Shown here one piece after another: positions 1-10,037 of a DNA stretch of 64,000 nucleotides (position 1 is the first letter of the stretch; each line of letters opens with the position of its first letter). A model generated the notes under the pieces. It was not told the origin of the DNA. It saw nothing but the letters and a program-made list of their open reading frames with translations, and did no database searches. The position numbers and the translations under genes are program-made. Source of the stretch: Malus domestica (taxonomy: Eukaryota; Streptophyta; Magnoliopsida; Rosales; Rosaceae); assembly GCF_042453785.1 (NCBI RefSeq), contig NC_091664.1, positions 3,646,501-3,710,500 on the forward strand, read 5' to 3'.

Positions 1-1
1 G

Positions 2-1489
2 TTCATGGCGCAAGGCCATATCATACCATTCCTAGCACTTGCAAAGCAAATCCAGGAGTTAACAAACTTCACAATCACCATCGCCACCACCCCTCTCAAC
101 ATCAAATCCCTCCAATCCACCATTTCCACCGCCTCATCCAATCACAACAACATCCACTTGGCCGAACTTCCCTTCTGCAGCTCAGACCACGACCTGCCCC
201 CCAACACAGAAACCACCGAGAACCTCCCCTTCCCCAAAATCATCAACCTTTTCGCCGCTTCAGTCGCCCTTGAACCTCCATCCCGCCGCCTTATCTCCGA
301 TATCATCGAAAAAGAAGGCCGCCCGCCGCTCTGTTTGATCTCCGATGTTTTCTTCGGATGGGCTACTGATCTTGCAAACAGCTTAGGCACTGTCAATGTG
401 AGTTTCACCACAGGCGGGGCTTACGGCTCTGCAGCCTACACATCAATATGGCTCAACCTGCCTCACCGCTCCGCAAGCAACGAATACTTCACCCTCCCCG
501 GCTTCCCGGAACGCTGCAGGTTCCACATCTCTCAGCTGCATCCGTTTCTAAGAGCTGCAGACGGCACAGATTCTTGGTCAAGATTTTTCCAGCCTCAGAT
601 TTCGGGTTCTACAAAATCTTTTGGTTGGCTGTGTAATACTGTGGAGGAAATTGAGCCGTTGGGATTGGATATCTTGAGGGATTACTTGAAGCTTCCTGTT
701 TGGTGCATTGGTCCTCTAATTCCTACTGATGCACTCAAAAACTCATCCACATTGGACTTAAAGGTCTCGAGGCAGCGCGCCGGAAAAGAAATGGGCTTTT
801 CGGCCGAGAAATGCCTCGAGTGGCTTGACTTGCAAGGTCCGAATTCTGTAATTTACATCTCATTTGGTTCTCAGAACACAATCAGTGCAACCCAAATGAA
901 GGAATTGGCTGTTGGGTTGGAAGAAAGCGGAAAACCTTTCGTTTGGGTGATAAGGCCTCCGGTGGGGTTTGATCTGAAGGGAGAGTTCAGAGCAGAGTGG
1001 CTGCCTCATGGATTTGAGGAGAGAATGAGTAAACGAAAACAGGGGTTGCTAGTGCACAACTGGGCACCCCAGTTGGAGATTTTGTCACACAAATCCATAG
1101 GGCTTTTTGTGAGCCATTGTGGGTGGAATTCAGTGATGGAGAGCTTGAGCCAGGGCGTGCCGATTGTTGGGTGGCCGTTGGCGGCGGAGCAGGCCTATAA
1201 TTCGAAGATGTTGGTGGAGGAGATGGGTGTGAGCGTGGAGCTGACAAGGGGTGTGCAGAGTAATATTGGATGGAAAGAGGTGAAGGAGGTGATTGATTTG
1301 GTGATGGATGAGAGTGGGAAGGGAGGGGAGATGAGGAAGAATGCTGGTGAGATTAAGGTGAAGATAAGAAGATCAATTAGAGATGATGATGGTGATCAAG
1401 GAAAGGAGAAGGGGTCATCTGTCAAGGCAATGGAGGATTTCGTCGCTGCTCTTTTATCAAAGAAACAAGATTTGTCAAAAATTAATTAG
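2..1489 (+). CDS. UDP-glycosyltransferase, UGT92-like (copy 1, 5' end cut by window)
   Basis: Family-1 plant glycosyltransferase, which moves a sugar from a UDP-sugar to a small hydrophobic acceptor in the cytosol. The acceptor cannot be told from sequence. The reading frame is open from base 2. The intact copy at 17,020 has 13 further N-terminal residues, so the true start lies just upstream of the window and the ATG at base 5 is internal. Visible features are the catalytic His in the QGHIIPF motif at the very start, the likely partner Asp in LISDVFFGW (about residue 114 of the visible part), and a full 44-residue PSPG donor box (bases 1061-1192). The box starts WAPQLEIL, contains HCGWNS and ends in Gln, as in glucose-preferring enzymes. 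No intron interrupts the visible part. Resemblance to the UGT92A group is my recognition, not a search result. Confidence 0.9.
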   Translation, partial: FMAQGHIIPFLALAKQIQELTNFTITIATTPLNIKSLQSTISTASSNHNNIHLAELPFCSSDHDLPPNTETTENLPFPKIINLFAASVALEPPSRRLISDIIEKEGRPPLCLISDVFFGWATDLANSLGTVNVSFTTGGAYGSAAYTSIWLNLPHRSASNEYFTLPGFPERCRFHISQLHPFLRAADGTDSWSRFFQPQISGSTKSFGWLCNTVEEIEPLGLDILRDYLKLPVWCIGPLIPTDALKNSSTLDLKVSRQRAGKEMGFSAEKCLEWLDLQGPNSVIYISFGSQNTISATQMKELAVGLEESGKPFVWVIRPPVGFDLKGEFRAEWLPHGFEERMSKRKQGLLVHNWAPQLEILSHKSIGLFVSHCGWNSVMESLSQGVPIVGWPLAAEQAYNSKMLVEEMGVSVELTRGVQSNIGWKEVKEVIDLVMDESGKGGEMRKNAGEIKVKIRRSIRDDDGDQGKEKGSSVKAMEDFVAALLSKKQDLSKIN

Positions 1490-1684
1490 TGGTGATTGTG
1501 TTACTAGTAATTTATTAACTAGTTTCTGTATTGAAATTGAAATAATAACATTGTGACTTTCCTATATGGTCAATGTTTGCCACTTTGAAAAGTTATTATG
1601 CTTTTGTTATATCTGGGAAAATATGGACATGAACTATACATAAAATGCCAATGATATTTTTAAAGCTTTAATAGCATCTAGGAC
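1490..1684 (+). other. 3' flank of UGT copy 1
   Basis: AT-rich non-coding stretch. Its first ~80 bases resemble the 3' flanks after the UGT copies ending at 18,543 and 22,115 (taatttattaa... then a gaaat...aataa run), so it is probably 3' UTR inside the ancestral duplication unit. The similarity ends where the LINE fragment begins. Confidence 0.5.
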
Positions 1685-2316
1685 CAACAACAACAACAAC
1701 AAAGTCTTTTCCCACTAAGTGGAGTCGGCTATATGAATCCTAGAACGCCATTGCGCTCGGTTTTGTGTCATGTCCTCCGTTAGATCCAAGTACTCTAAGT
1801 TTTTTCTTAGAGTCTCTTCCAAAGTTTTCCTAGGTCTTCCTCTACCCCTTCGGCCCTGAACCTCTGTCCCGTAGTCACATCTTCGAACCGGAGCGTCAGT
1901 AGGCCTTCTTTGTACATGTCCAAATCACCGGAACCGATTTTCTCTCATCTTTCCTTCAATTTCGGCTACTCATACTTTACCTCGGATACCCTTATTCCCA
2001 ATCTTATCCTTTCTTGTGTGCCCACACATCCCACGAAGCATCCTCATCTCTGCTACACCCATTTTGTGTACGTGTTGATGCTTCACCGCCCAACATTTTG
2101 TGCCATACAACATCGCTGGCCTTATTGCCGTCCTATAAAATTTTCCCTTGAGCTTCAGTGGCCTACGACGATCACACAACACGCCAGATGCACTCTTACA
2201 CTTCATCCATCCAGCTTGTATTCTATGGTTGAGATCTCCATCTAATTCTCCGTTCTCTTGCAAGATAGATCCTAAGTAGCGAAAACGGTCGCTTTTTGTG
2301 ATATTCGCTAGATTGC
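1685..2316 (-). mobile_element. RTE-type LINE 3' fragment (copy A)
   Basis: The minus-strand translation gives the C-terminal part of a non-LTR reverse transcriptase, including [30 protein letters not shown] and [13 protein letters not shown]. On the + strand the element begins with an (AAC)n run at 1686-1703, which is the (TTG)n 3' tail typical of plant RTE LINEs. It is 5'-truncated and interrupted by stops and frame changes, so it is dead. Bases ~1725-2295 are closely related to 5840-6410, in the same orientation. Confidence 0.8.
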
Positions 2317-3866
2317 TCCGGTCATTAGTGTGGATAAGTATATAAATGGATAGAGATAGGAAAGCAAACACAAGATGTACGTGGTTCACCCAGATTGGCT
2401 ACCTCTACGGAATAGAGGAGTTCTCATTAATTGTGAAGGGTTTACACAACTACATAGGTTCAAGCTCTCCTTTAGTGAGTACAAGTGAATGATTTAGTAC
2501 AAATGACATTAGGAAATATTGTGGGAGAATGATCTCGTAATCACGAAACTTCTAAGTATCGGAGTGTGGTATCGTCTTGACTTGCCTTATCTGTCTCATA
2601 GGTAGATGTGGCATCTTCTCTGGAAGTACTCTTCCTCCATCCAGGGGTGGTATCTTTAACTGGTGGAGATGCACAAGGTAATGTATCAATTTCACTTGAA
2701 GCTTACTTGTAGTTTCAGGCTTGGTCAAGTGCGATACAAACCATGTAGTAGGAGTCCCCCAAGTCGCCGAGCTAGGGGATCTGCTGAAAGAGGTGACAGA
2801 CAAGGTAAGTAATCAGAGCTCCGGCTGATTGTTCACATTCTCCCTATCTTGCAGGCAGCATGAAGGATAAAGAGAAGAAAAATGAGAAGAGATGATATGG
2901 GATACTTTTGCTTTTGAGGAAATAACTTTCCACAGGCTTATTCTTGAACTGAGCTGGAGGGTTTTTTGGTTTCCTCCAGAGTATAAGGCCAACTGAAGAA
3001 TTTGAGGGTCAAAACAAGTCCATCAAATCTAGAGTACGTTCGACCCTGCTGATATGGGATACTTTTGCTTTTTGACAAAGTAGTGGATGTATCGGCACGT
3101 GTGCTGTTACGCTTGTCTCCACATGCTTCCTTGTATCCTTCTCACTTGCCCTATATGTTCCTCAGGCAGATGCGGTATTTTCCCTGGAAGCATAAGATGT
3201 TGAAGATGAGTACTCGAGAGCAATGCTAGGTAAGTAATCAGGTAAGGGGTTCCAGGCAGTCAGTTCCTGGCTGGAATCTTGATTCCAAGTGCTGACTGAT
3301 TGCTCTCTTTCTCCTTGTCTTGCATGTAAGAACAAGGCCAAAGGAAAAGACAGGGAAAAAGCATGATATGAGATACTTTTGCTTTTAACCCTGATGATAT
3401 GAAATATTCTTGCTCTAGTATAGCTTGTTTGCAGAGGTATTATCGGGGGGAAAGAAAACTGAAGATTTCGAAAGGCTTCGTTGGGAGTGCCCTCTCAGAT
3501 ATGAGGAAGGGTTGAGCATTTTTGCAGGTCTGCCTGTCCGTTGGGGATGGAGGTCGACATATATAGGAGTCTCCCTAACAACAAGTAGTAATGCTATTCC
3601 TTTACCCTGCTTGGTCATAGCACGGTAGTGGGAGCTGCCAGCTTCACATGTTTTAACTCTGTCAGAGCACTTTGAAAAAGTGGTCTATGGTATCTGGAAA
3701 GCTGATGTTGCGTGTGAAGATTACAAACAAACTTTATCCAAGGAGATCCGGCTCTTGAAGTTGGGAAAACGGTGCCTCTTCGATTTTCGAACAAGCAATC
3801 CTATCGGGGATCTGGCTCTCGAGATTCGGAGAACGATGCCTCTTCGGTTTTTTAGAAAGCAATCTT

Positions 3867-4210
3867 GTTGGGAGTGTTTTCTTGAATGTGAGTAAAGGTT
3901 GGGCATGTTTGCTAGTCTACCTTGCCATGAAGCATAGAGGTTGACACACAGGGACTTTCCAATTATCCAGCAATGGTACTGTTCCTTTACCCTCTCTTCG
4001 ATTTTTGAGAAAGTAGTCATGTTGGGAGTCTGGCTCTCGAGATTCAGAGGACGGTGCTTCTTCGATTTTGGAGCAAGCAATCTTGTTAGGAGTGTTTTCT
4101 CTAATGTGAGTAAAGGTTGGGCATGTTTGCTAGTCTACCTTGCCACGAAGCACAGAGGTTGACACACAGGGACTTTCCAATTATCCAGCAGTGGTACTGT
4201 TCCTTTACCC
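3867..4210 (+). repeat. Direct duplication of ~125 bp
   Basis: Bases 3867-3992 and 4087-4210 are near-identical (shared core ttgggcatgtttgctagtct and gacacacagggactttccaa). Both are preceded by related blocks with a TCTTCGATTTT motif. This looks like an internal duplication within the surrounding element. Confidence 0.75.
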
Positions 4211-4532
4211 TTGTGGGTAATAATATGGTAGCTAGACCTTCAAAATTTATGTGTCTAAACTTTGTTAGTGCTGTTTCTTTGCTATTCTTTTACCCTTCTT
4301 GGTCAGAGCGATGTAGTGGGAGCTGCAAGCTTCACGTGTCTCAACTTTGGCAGAGAACTTTGACAAAGTTATCTGTGGTACCCATGAGCTACTGTTGCGT
4401 GTGGGAAGTGGATGATTGAACAGTAAGATTCATGTGCTTTCTACTTCACCAGAAGTCTTCGACAGAATGCCCATAATTTCCGCAAAGCTGAGTGTGCGTG
4501 TGACAGGTGCTAACAAGGTTGGAAAAGTAGGT

Positions 4533-4770
4533 GCCTCTTCGATTTCTGAGATCGGCCTCGTGGTCTCTGAGCAGCTCAGCTTTTGAGAAAGCAAGCGCCT
4601 CTTCGATTTCTGAGATCGGCCTTCATGGTCTTTGAGCAGCCCAGCTTTTGAGAAAGCAAACGCCTCTTCGATTTCTGAGATCGACCCTCGTGGTCTCTGA
4701 ACAGCCCAGCTTTTGAGAAAGCAAACGCCTCTTCGATTTCTGAGCAGGCGCCTCTTCGATTTCTGAAGCT
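4533..4770 (+). repeat. Tandem repeat, 64-65 bp unit, 3.5 copies
   Basis: Units begin with gcctcttcgatttctgag at 4533, 4597, 4662 and 4727, with a shortened unit at 4749. Spacings are 64, 65, 65 and 22 bp. The array lies ~140 bp upstream of the coiled-coil ORF. Confidence 0.85.
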
Positions 4771-4905
4771 CCGTCGAGTGCAGATTTTTATAGGGGTTGG
4801 CATTAAGTTCCAAAGCACACTTAAATCTCCACCAGTAGAAGCTCCATTCTTGCACTTCTAAGATCTTGATTTGTCCGACCTCTTCTCTCTTCAACACCTT
4901 TGAAA

Positions 4906-5580
4906 ATGTCTGGCCCCTCCGACCGTCGTTTTGACTTGAACCTTGTTGAAAAGGCAGCACCGCCTTCTCCAGACAACATATGGTGCCCATCCTTCGTCTC
5001 CCCTACTAGTCCTCTTACCGTTGGGGATTCCGTCATGAAGAATGATATGACCGCTGCGGTGGTGGCCAGGAACCTTCTCACTCCCAAAGATAACAGACTA
5101 CTTTCCAAACGGTCTGATGAATTAGCTGTTAAGGATTCTCTGGCTCTCAGTGTTCAGTGTGCAGTTTCTGTGTCTAATATGGCCCAACACCTATTTGCTC
5201 GAACCCGCCAAGTTGAATCATTGGCGGCTGAAGTGATGAGTCTCAAATAGGAGATTAGAGGGCTCAAGCATGAGAATAAACAGTTGCACCGGCTCGCACA
5301 TGACTATGCTTCAAACATGAAGAGGAAGCTTGACCAGATGAAGGAATCTGATGGTCAGGTTTTACTTGATCATCAGAGATTTGTGGGTTTGTTCCAAAGA
5401 CATTTATTGCCTTCGTCTTCTGGGGCTGTACCGCGTAATGAAGCTCCAAATGATCAACCTCTGATGCCTCCTCCTTCTAGGGTTCTGTCCAGTACTGAGG
5501 CTCTGAATGATCCCCCTCCGGTGCCTTCTCTTTCTGGGGCTCTACCGACTGCTGAGACTTCTCCTAAGCAACCTTTGTGA
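4906..5580 (+). pseudogene. Coiled-coil retroelement-type ORF with one premature stop
   Basis: From the ATG at 4906 the frame runs 114 codons to a TAG at 5248-5250, then continues in the same frame to a TGA at 5578-5580, for 225 codons in all. One nonsense change is the only visible lesion. The N-terminal third is Pro/Ser-rich. The middle (around residues 80-145) looks like a coiled coil with heptad Leu and charged residues. The C-terminal third has a degenerate three-fold repeat of a Pro/Ser motif (LPSSSGA, PPSRVLSS, PSLSGALP). I recognise no enzyme motif. It may be a gag-like or adaptor protein of the surrounding element. No function is claimed. Confidence 0.5.
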
Positions 5581-5837
5581 AGGCTCCCTCTTGTTTGTTT
5601 ATTTTGACTCATGTATATGTACATATTTGTAACTTATCGGGGATATCAATAAATAAGATTTCCTTCATTTCAACGTATTGTGTTAAATACACCAAAGTCT
5701 TCTTCGCTAAGTTCTTTGAATTTTCTTTTGTTGAAGCTTGTATGTTGAAGCTTTATGAGTGGAGCATGTAGGTTGAGGTAGTGTTCCCTTAATTTCCCGA
5801 GTGAGGAAAACTTCTCGGTTGGAGACTTGGAAAATCC

Positions 5838-6530
5838 AAGTCACTGAGTGGGATCGGCTATATGAATCTTAGAACGCCATTGTGCTCGGTCATGTGTCAT
5901 GTCCTTCGTTAGATCCAAGTACTCCAAGTCTTTTCTTAGAGTCTCTTCCAAAGTTTTCCTAGGTCTTCCTCTACCCATTTGGCCCTGAACCTCTGTCCCA
6001 TAGTCAAATCTTCTAATCGGAGCGTCAGTAGGCCTTCTTTGCACATGTCCAAACCACCGTAACCGATTTTCTCTCATCTTTCCTTCAATTTCGGCTACTC
6101 CTACTTTACCCCGGATATCCTCATTCCTAATCTTATCCTTTCTCGTGTGCCCACACATCCAACGAAGCATCCTCATCTCCGCTACACCCATTTTGTGTAT
6201 GTGTTGATGCTTCACCTCCCAACATTTTGTGCCATACAGCATCGCCGGCCTTATTGCCGTCCTATAAAATTTTCCCTTGAGCTTCAGTGGCATACGGCGG
6301 TCACACAACACGCCGGATGCACTCTTCCACTTCATCCATCCAGCTTGTATTCTATGGTTGAGATCTCCATCTAATTCTCCGTTCTTTTGCAAGATAGATT
6401 CTAGGTAACGAAAACGGTCGCTCTTTGGTATTTCTTGATCTCCGATCCTCACCCCTAACTCGTTTTGGCCTCCATTTGCACTGAACTTGCACTCCATATA
6501 TTCTGTCTTTGATTTAGGGTTCTGTCCCAT
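5838..6530 (-). mobile_element. RTE-type LINE 3' fragment (copy B), 229-codon open frame
   Basis: The minus strand keeps an open frame of 229 codons covering the C-terminal end of a non-LTR reverse transcriptase ORF. Motifs include [40 protein letters not shown] and RLRWFGHVQRRP, with the final RAQWRSKIHIADP near the 3' end. The catalytic YxDD part is absent because the copy is 5'-truncated. An A-rich run follows on the + strand at 6531-6560. It lacks the (TTG)n tail that copy A has, so its 3' end is also clipped. Confidence 0.85.
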
Positions 6531-7003
6531 ACAAAAAAAAATAAAAAAATAAAAAATAAAAAGCGCTAACCGAAGACTTTGCTAAAAAACGAAGGATTCA
6601 TGCGGGTGACACCACTTAATAAGATAAGGTTTTGTTGTTTGTTAATAACATCTTCTTTTTCTTTATGAGTGATAATAGAGAGATTAACTTTTTAGATTAT
6701 CTTTTGTAAAAAATATGATGTGGCGATTAATAGTTGAACTCTTTCTTGTTTATCAATAAATTTTCCTGAAAGTCACTTTCTATGATAACAATGCTGGAAT
6801 GGGATGGACTTTGTGGCCAAATTGAAAAGAAATTTTTTTTACAAAAAGAGTTCAACCATCTGTCATATTATGAAATCTACAAAAAAATAATCGAAAACAT
6901 TTAATCTTTTTAACATTTTCCTTTTGTTATTAGTGTAACATCTCAAGTTTGATGATTCTCTAAAAATACGTGTGAGCTACATGTCTAAATTTGTGAAAAT
7001 TGA
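6531..7003. other. AT-rich spacer, no gene seen
   Basis: No coding signal. The last ~25 bases (ctacatgtctaaatttgtg and what follows) match the UGT 3' flank at 23,010-23,045, so this end belongs to the ancestral UGT duplication unit. Confidence 0.5.
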
Positions 7004-7696
7004 TTGGAATAGTTTTCCCTCTCTAGTGAGAGTCTTTCTCGGTTTTAGGGATTTTTTCTCATCCCTTTGTGTGAGGCCTCTAAATTGAGCAAAACTGGTG
7101 GCGAGGATCCTAACTTTGGCCGAGGTCGGTTGCCGTCCTCCCCTTTCTTTCCTTCTTGTATTTTTTCCTTGCTTTTACTATTTTTTCACCTTGGTTGTTA
7201 TACTTATATGTCCTGCTTCTCTTTTCCAGACAGTATCTATCCTTTGTGTTCATCCATATTCCGATTTTCAGTCATACAACCTACTGAGATTGTGTGTAGA
7301 GCTCTAGTTATTTCACTGGCTCGAGTGTTTCGAACACGTTCGTGGATCTCCACGGACTTATCTTGATAGTTGGCTTCTCTCGTTTGGTTGATGGCTATCC
7401 TTACTTTATGACTGTGCTTCGGAAACAGATTGGAGTTGGATGTGACATTTGGTGAGGTGTTGCTTGGCTGTGGAAGAGGAATTGGACAGATTGGGATGAT
7501 CTTTGGCTGCGGAGGAAACGGTAGAAATTTCTAGGCTCGGTGTTCGTGTTTTGCTTTTTCGGCCTAATTGTATCTTACCTCTTGTAGTGTGTTGTTCTGT
7601 TTTGGCCCCCTTTATTTATGTTAATATGTTAGCTTTGGGCTTTGTCTGTCTGTAAAAAAAATTTATTTTGTAATAAAAAGTACTTAAAAAAAAAAC
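7004..7696 (+). mobile_element. Poly(A)-tailed retroposon with 13-bp target duplication
   Basis: A 693-bp insertion ends in an A-rich tail (aaaaaaaatttattttgtaa ... aaaaaaaaaa). It is flanked by the direct repeat TTGTGAAAATTGA at 6991-7003 and 7697-7709. The flanks match uninterrupted sequence after the other UGT copies (19,274 and 23,033), which marks the empty site. The interior has no long frame and no motif I recognise. It could be a heavily truncated L1 LINE or a retroposed transcript. Confidence 0.7.
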
Positions 7697-7731
7697 TTGT
7701 GAAAATTGAAGCTATATGAATTAAAGTGGAT

Positions 7732-8060
7732 CTTTTTTTTTTTTTTTTTTTTTTGTAAGAAAACAAACTTAGTTAAGATAAGGGGAGAATTACAAATGTG
7801 ACTGATGGACTAAGTCCAAACAAAATACAAAACCCTTAAAAAGCAAAGACAGATATAATAAAAGAGTAAAAAGGCTCAAGCAATAGGAGAATTACAACCT
7901 AAGATACAATGGGAGACCCACACAAACTTAGGTCCAGATGCAGCAAAAACAAAGAACAATAGAGAAACCCTAAAAGTGATAATAACTGTAACCATTTGAT
8001 CAAATTTCAACAATTCAGATTCCGAACTAGGTTGATTAGGTAGAAAGGGATCCGAGGATC
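7732..8060 (-). mobile_element. Poly(T)-headed retroposon, minus orientation
   Basis: A run of 24 T at about 7732-7755 is followed by ~300 bp of A-rich sequence with no frame. This is the arrangement of a 5'-truncated LINE tail inserted on the minus strand. The flanks agtggatc (left) and agggatc (right, ~8050) may be a decayed target duplication, but I could not fix the right edge. Confidence 0.45.
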
Positions 8061-8074
8061 CCTTTCCAATACAT

Positions 8075-8275
8075 AAAATGCTGAACTATTTTGTTTTACA
8101 GCTAATTAACATGAATAGTTTTCTCAAAAAGTTGTTATCCCAAACCAATTGGGCACTCTCTCCCTCTTTCCCTTCAACTCACTCTAATTTAATAAAAAGG
8201 GCATTACTTGATTCATGTCCACTCCATGCAACTGTAAAGCTGGCATCTTTGGGCCTCGTTTGGTATACGTGAGTG
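8075..8275. repeat. Duplicated spacer block C, copy 1
   Basis: Matches 26,055-26,255 with small changes (shared stretches such as acagctaattaacatgaata and gattcatgtccactccatgc). Non-coding. It marks part of the ancestral UGT repeat unit and shows that the sequence beside the GST gene belongs to the same duplication history. Confidence 0.75.
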
Positions 8276-8589
8276 AATATGCTGAGGCGATTAAACACTT
8301 GAACCCAGGGCTTTTGGTTCACCAAGGGCTTATATAAGAGGGATGCGTACTTTTTATAAATGGTTGGACACGAAAGAGAAGAAAAAAAAGACTATTTCCT
8401 AACGCTTTTTGTAACCTTTATTCAATATATACGGCATCTCAATGAACGTAACCAAGTTTTTTAGAGTGACCCACTTAATCTAATCCGTGTTGTTAGATTT
8501 CTATTGCTTTTACCCTGAGCCCACCAAACCACAGTGACCTTTGTTAACCTCCAAATTTTGGCATAACTGTGTCTATTTTTGCTATTGAA

Positions 8590-9500
8590 TGAATATGCCC
8601 AGTGTAGTTTTTAGTGAGGTTTTTTTTAGTTTATCCATAAGAATTGCAGGAGCAATTGTTCTAACTCTATATATAAATTTATTACCAGCAAAATTGTTTG
8701 GTAGTGACGATGCTACCTCTTTAATAAGCACCTCTTCTCTAGCCCGCGATAAAAACTACCATGCCCATCCGTTAACATGATCTGGGACTTATCGAAGTGA
8801 CTTGCAGTGGTAGTTCGTTGCTGCCATTTTCCGAGAGGTTCATTCCAGAGCGTATGTGATATGGCAGTCATTCCGATCAGCTTGATCCGATGGTCCGAAA
8901 TTCATGATCCCATATACCCTTCAATGCTAAACAGTGAGACGGTGTAGAAAGTTCATCTTTTGCATTTGTAGAGGTAGATATATTAATTTTTTTGAGCGGA
9001 AAACTTACTAGATTGGAGATATTTAGAGAACTATTTTCAAATTGTGACGTTGAAGGTAGAAGATGTAGTATTTATTCGGAAAAGTTATCACCTCTAATTC
9101 CACAATGTTTTTAGAGAGAGAAATGCTAAAGAGACTCTCTCAAAGTAGGACTTTTTGCCACCTCATATTTTTTGCACAATGTTTTATAATGTTAGTACGG
9201 GAATTGTGCCAAAATTATGAGGTAATAGAGAGTACATGTAGAGTCTCACTTTTGAGAGTCTTTTTAGTATTCTGAGAAAGGGACTTCCTCTCAGTCTCGA
9301 CGTACGCAACGCAGCCTTAGAAATGCAAAAGCATGCATGATATTGTTTCAACGTTGCAACCTTCCTCTTCCGCTTATACATCAAACCTAATGAGGCAAAG
9401 AAGTGTATCGGCTCTGGTGCATTGACTTTTACCATTCTCCGAACTTCAACTTCAAATGTGGCAATGTCAGACACTACAAGAATTTCACAGGATACAGCGT
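8590..9500. repeat. Duplicated spacer block B, copy 1
   Basis: Diverged copy of 19,440-20,375 (shared stretches include tgacgatg, taataagcacctctt, gaagtgacttgc, gtagatatattaattttt). It lies upstream of UGT copy 2 as the other lies upstream of copy 3. No gene seen. Copy 1 carries about 300 bp of extra sequence around 9510-9815. Confidence 0.7.
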
Positions 9501-10037
9501 GGGCATTGTGAAGGCATTTCCTCCACGGATCGCGATCCAGAGTTGGCATTGTGAAGGCATTTCTATTAAGGACAATTCTCTTGTAAAAGATAAAACTTAG
9601 TCTTGATTAATTCTGTTGTAATCTGTTGATAGTGGTGTGATTAGTTAGGCTTAGTTTTTTATGTAGTTAGGATGAGTTGGCAGCACAAGTGTGTGCGCGC
9701 TATGCCATTGTATAAATACCAAGTGTAAGCTTATTATTTGATATATATGAAAAGATATTTTCTCAATAATTTCCTTCACGTCGGTCCTTCTTAACCCAAT
9801 TTTTGTTTTAATTCCCATCGACGATTTGTTAAAATCCTCAATGTTTTCATTACCGTCTACTTCAGTAGTTAGAAAAACTGAAATTTTGATATTACCTTTG
9901 AAACTATATTTTCCTCTACTAAAACTCATCTTTTTTTGTTTTCTTGAATAAAACCCATTGACTAGCCTCCAACTAAACAAATTCTTTAATTAAGTTTGAC
10001 TTTTTAAATTGTGTATTTTCCGAATGCCTAAACTATC

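Larger units (their letters stand above)
2317..5837 (+). mobile_element. Non-autonomous retroelement-like segment with coiled-coil ORF
   Basis: A 3.5 kb GC-richer segment between two same-strand LINE fragments. It contains duplicated short blocks, a 65-bp tandem array, one degenerate ORF (4906-5580) and a poly(A)-signal-like AATAAATAAG at about 5650. I recognise no reverse transcriptase or integrase and could not define terminal repeats, a primer binding site or a target duplication, so the limits are approximate. The layout looks like a LARD-like or other non-autonomous element, but it could also be a composite of several insertions. Confidence 0.4.

Noticed and set aside
1970-2389. Minus-strand ORF as a host gene
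   Set aside because: The translation is LINE reverse transcriptase C-terminus, interrupted, and closely repeated at 5841-6530.
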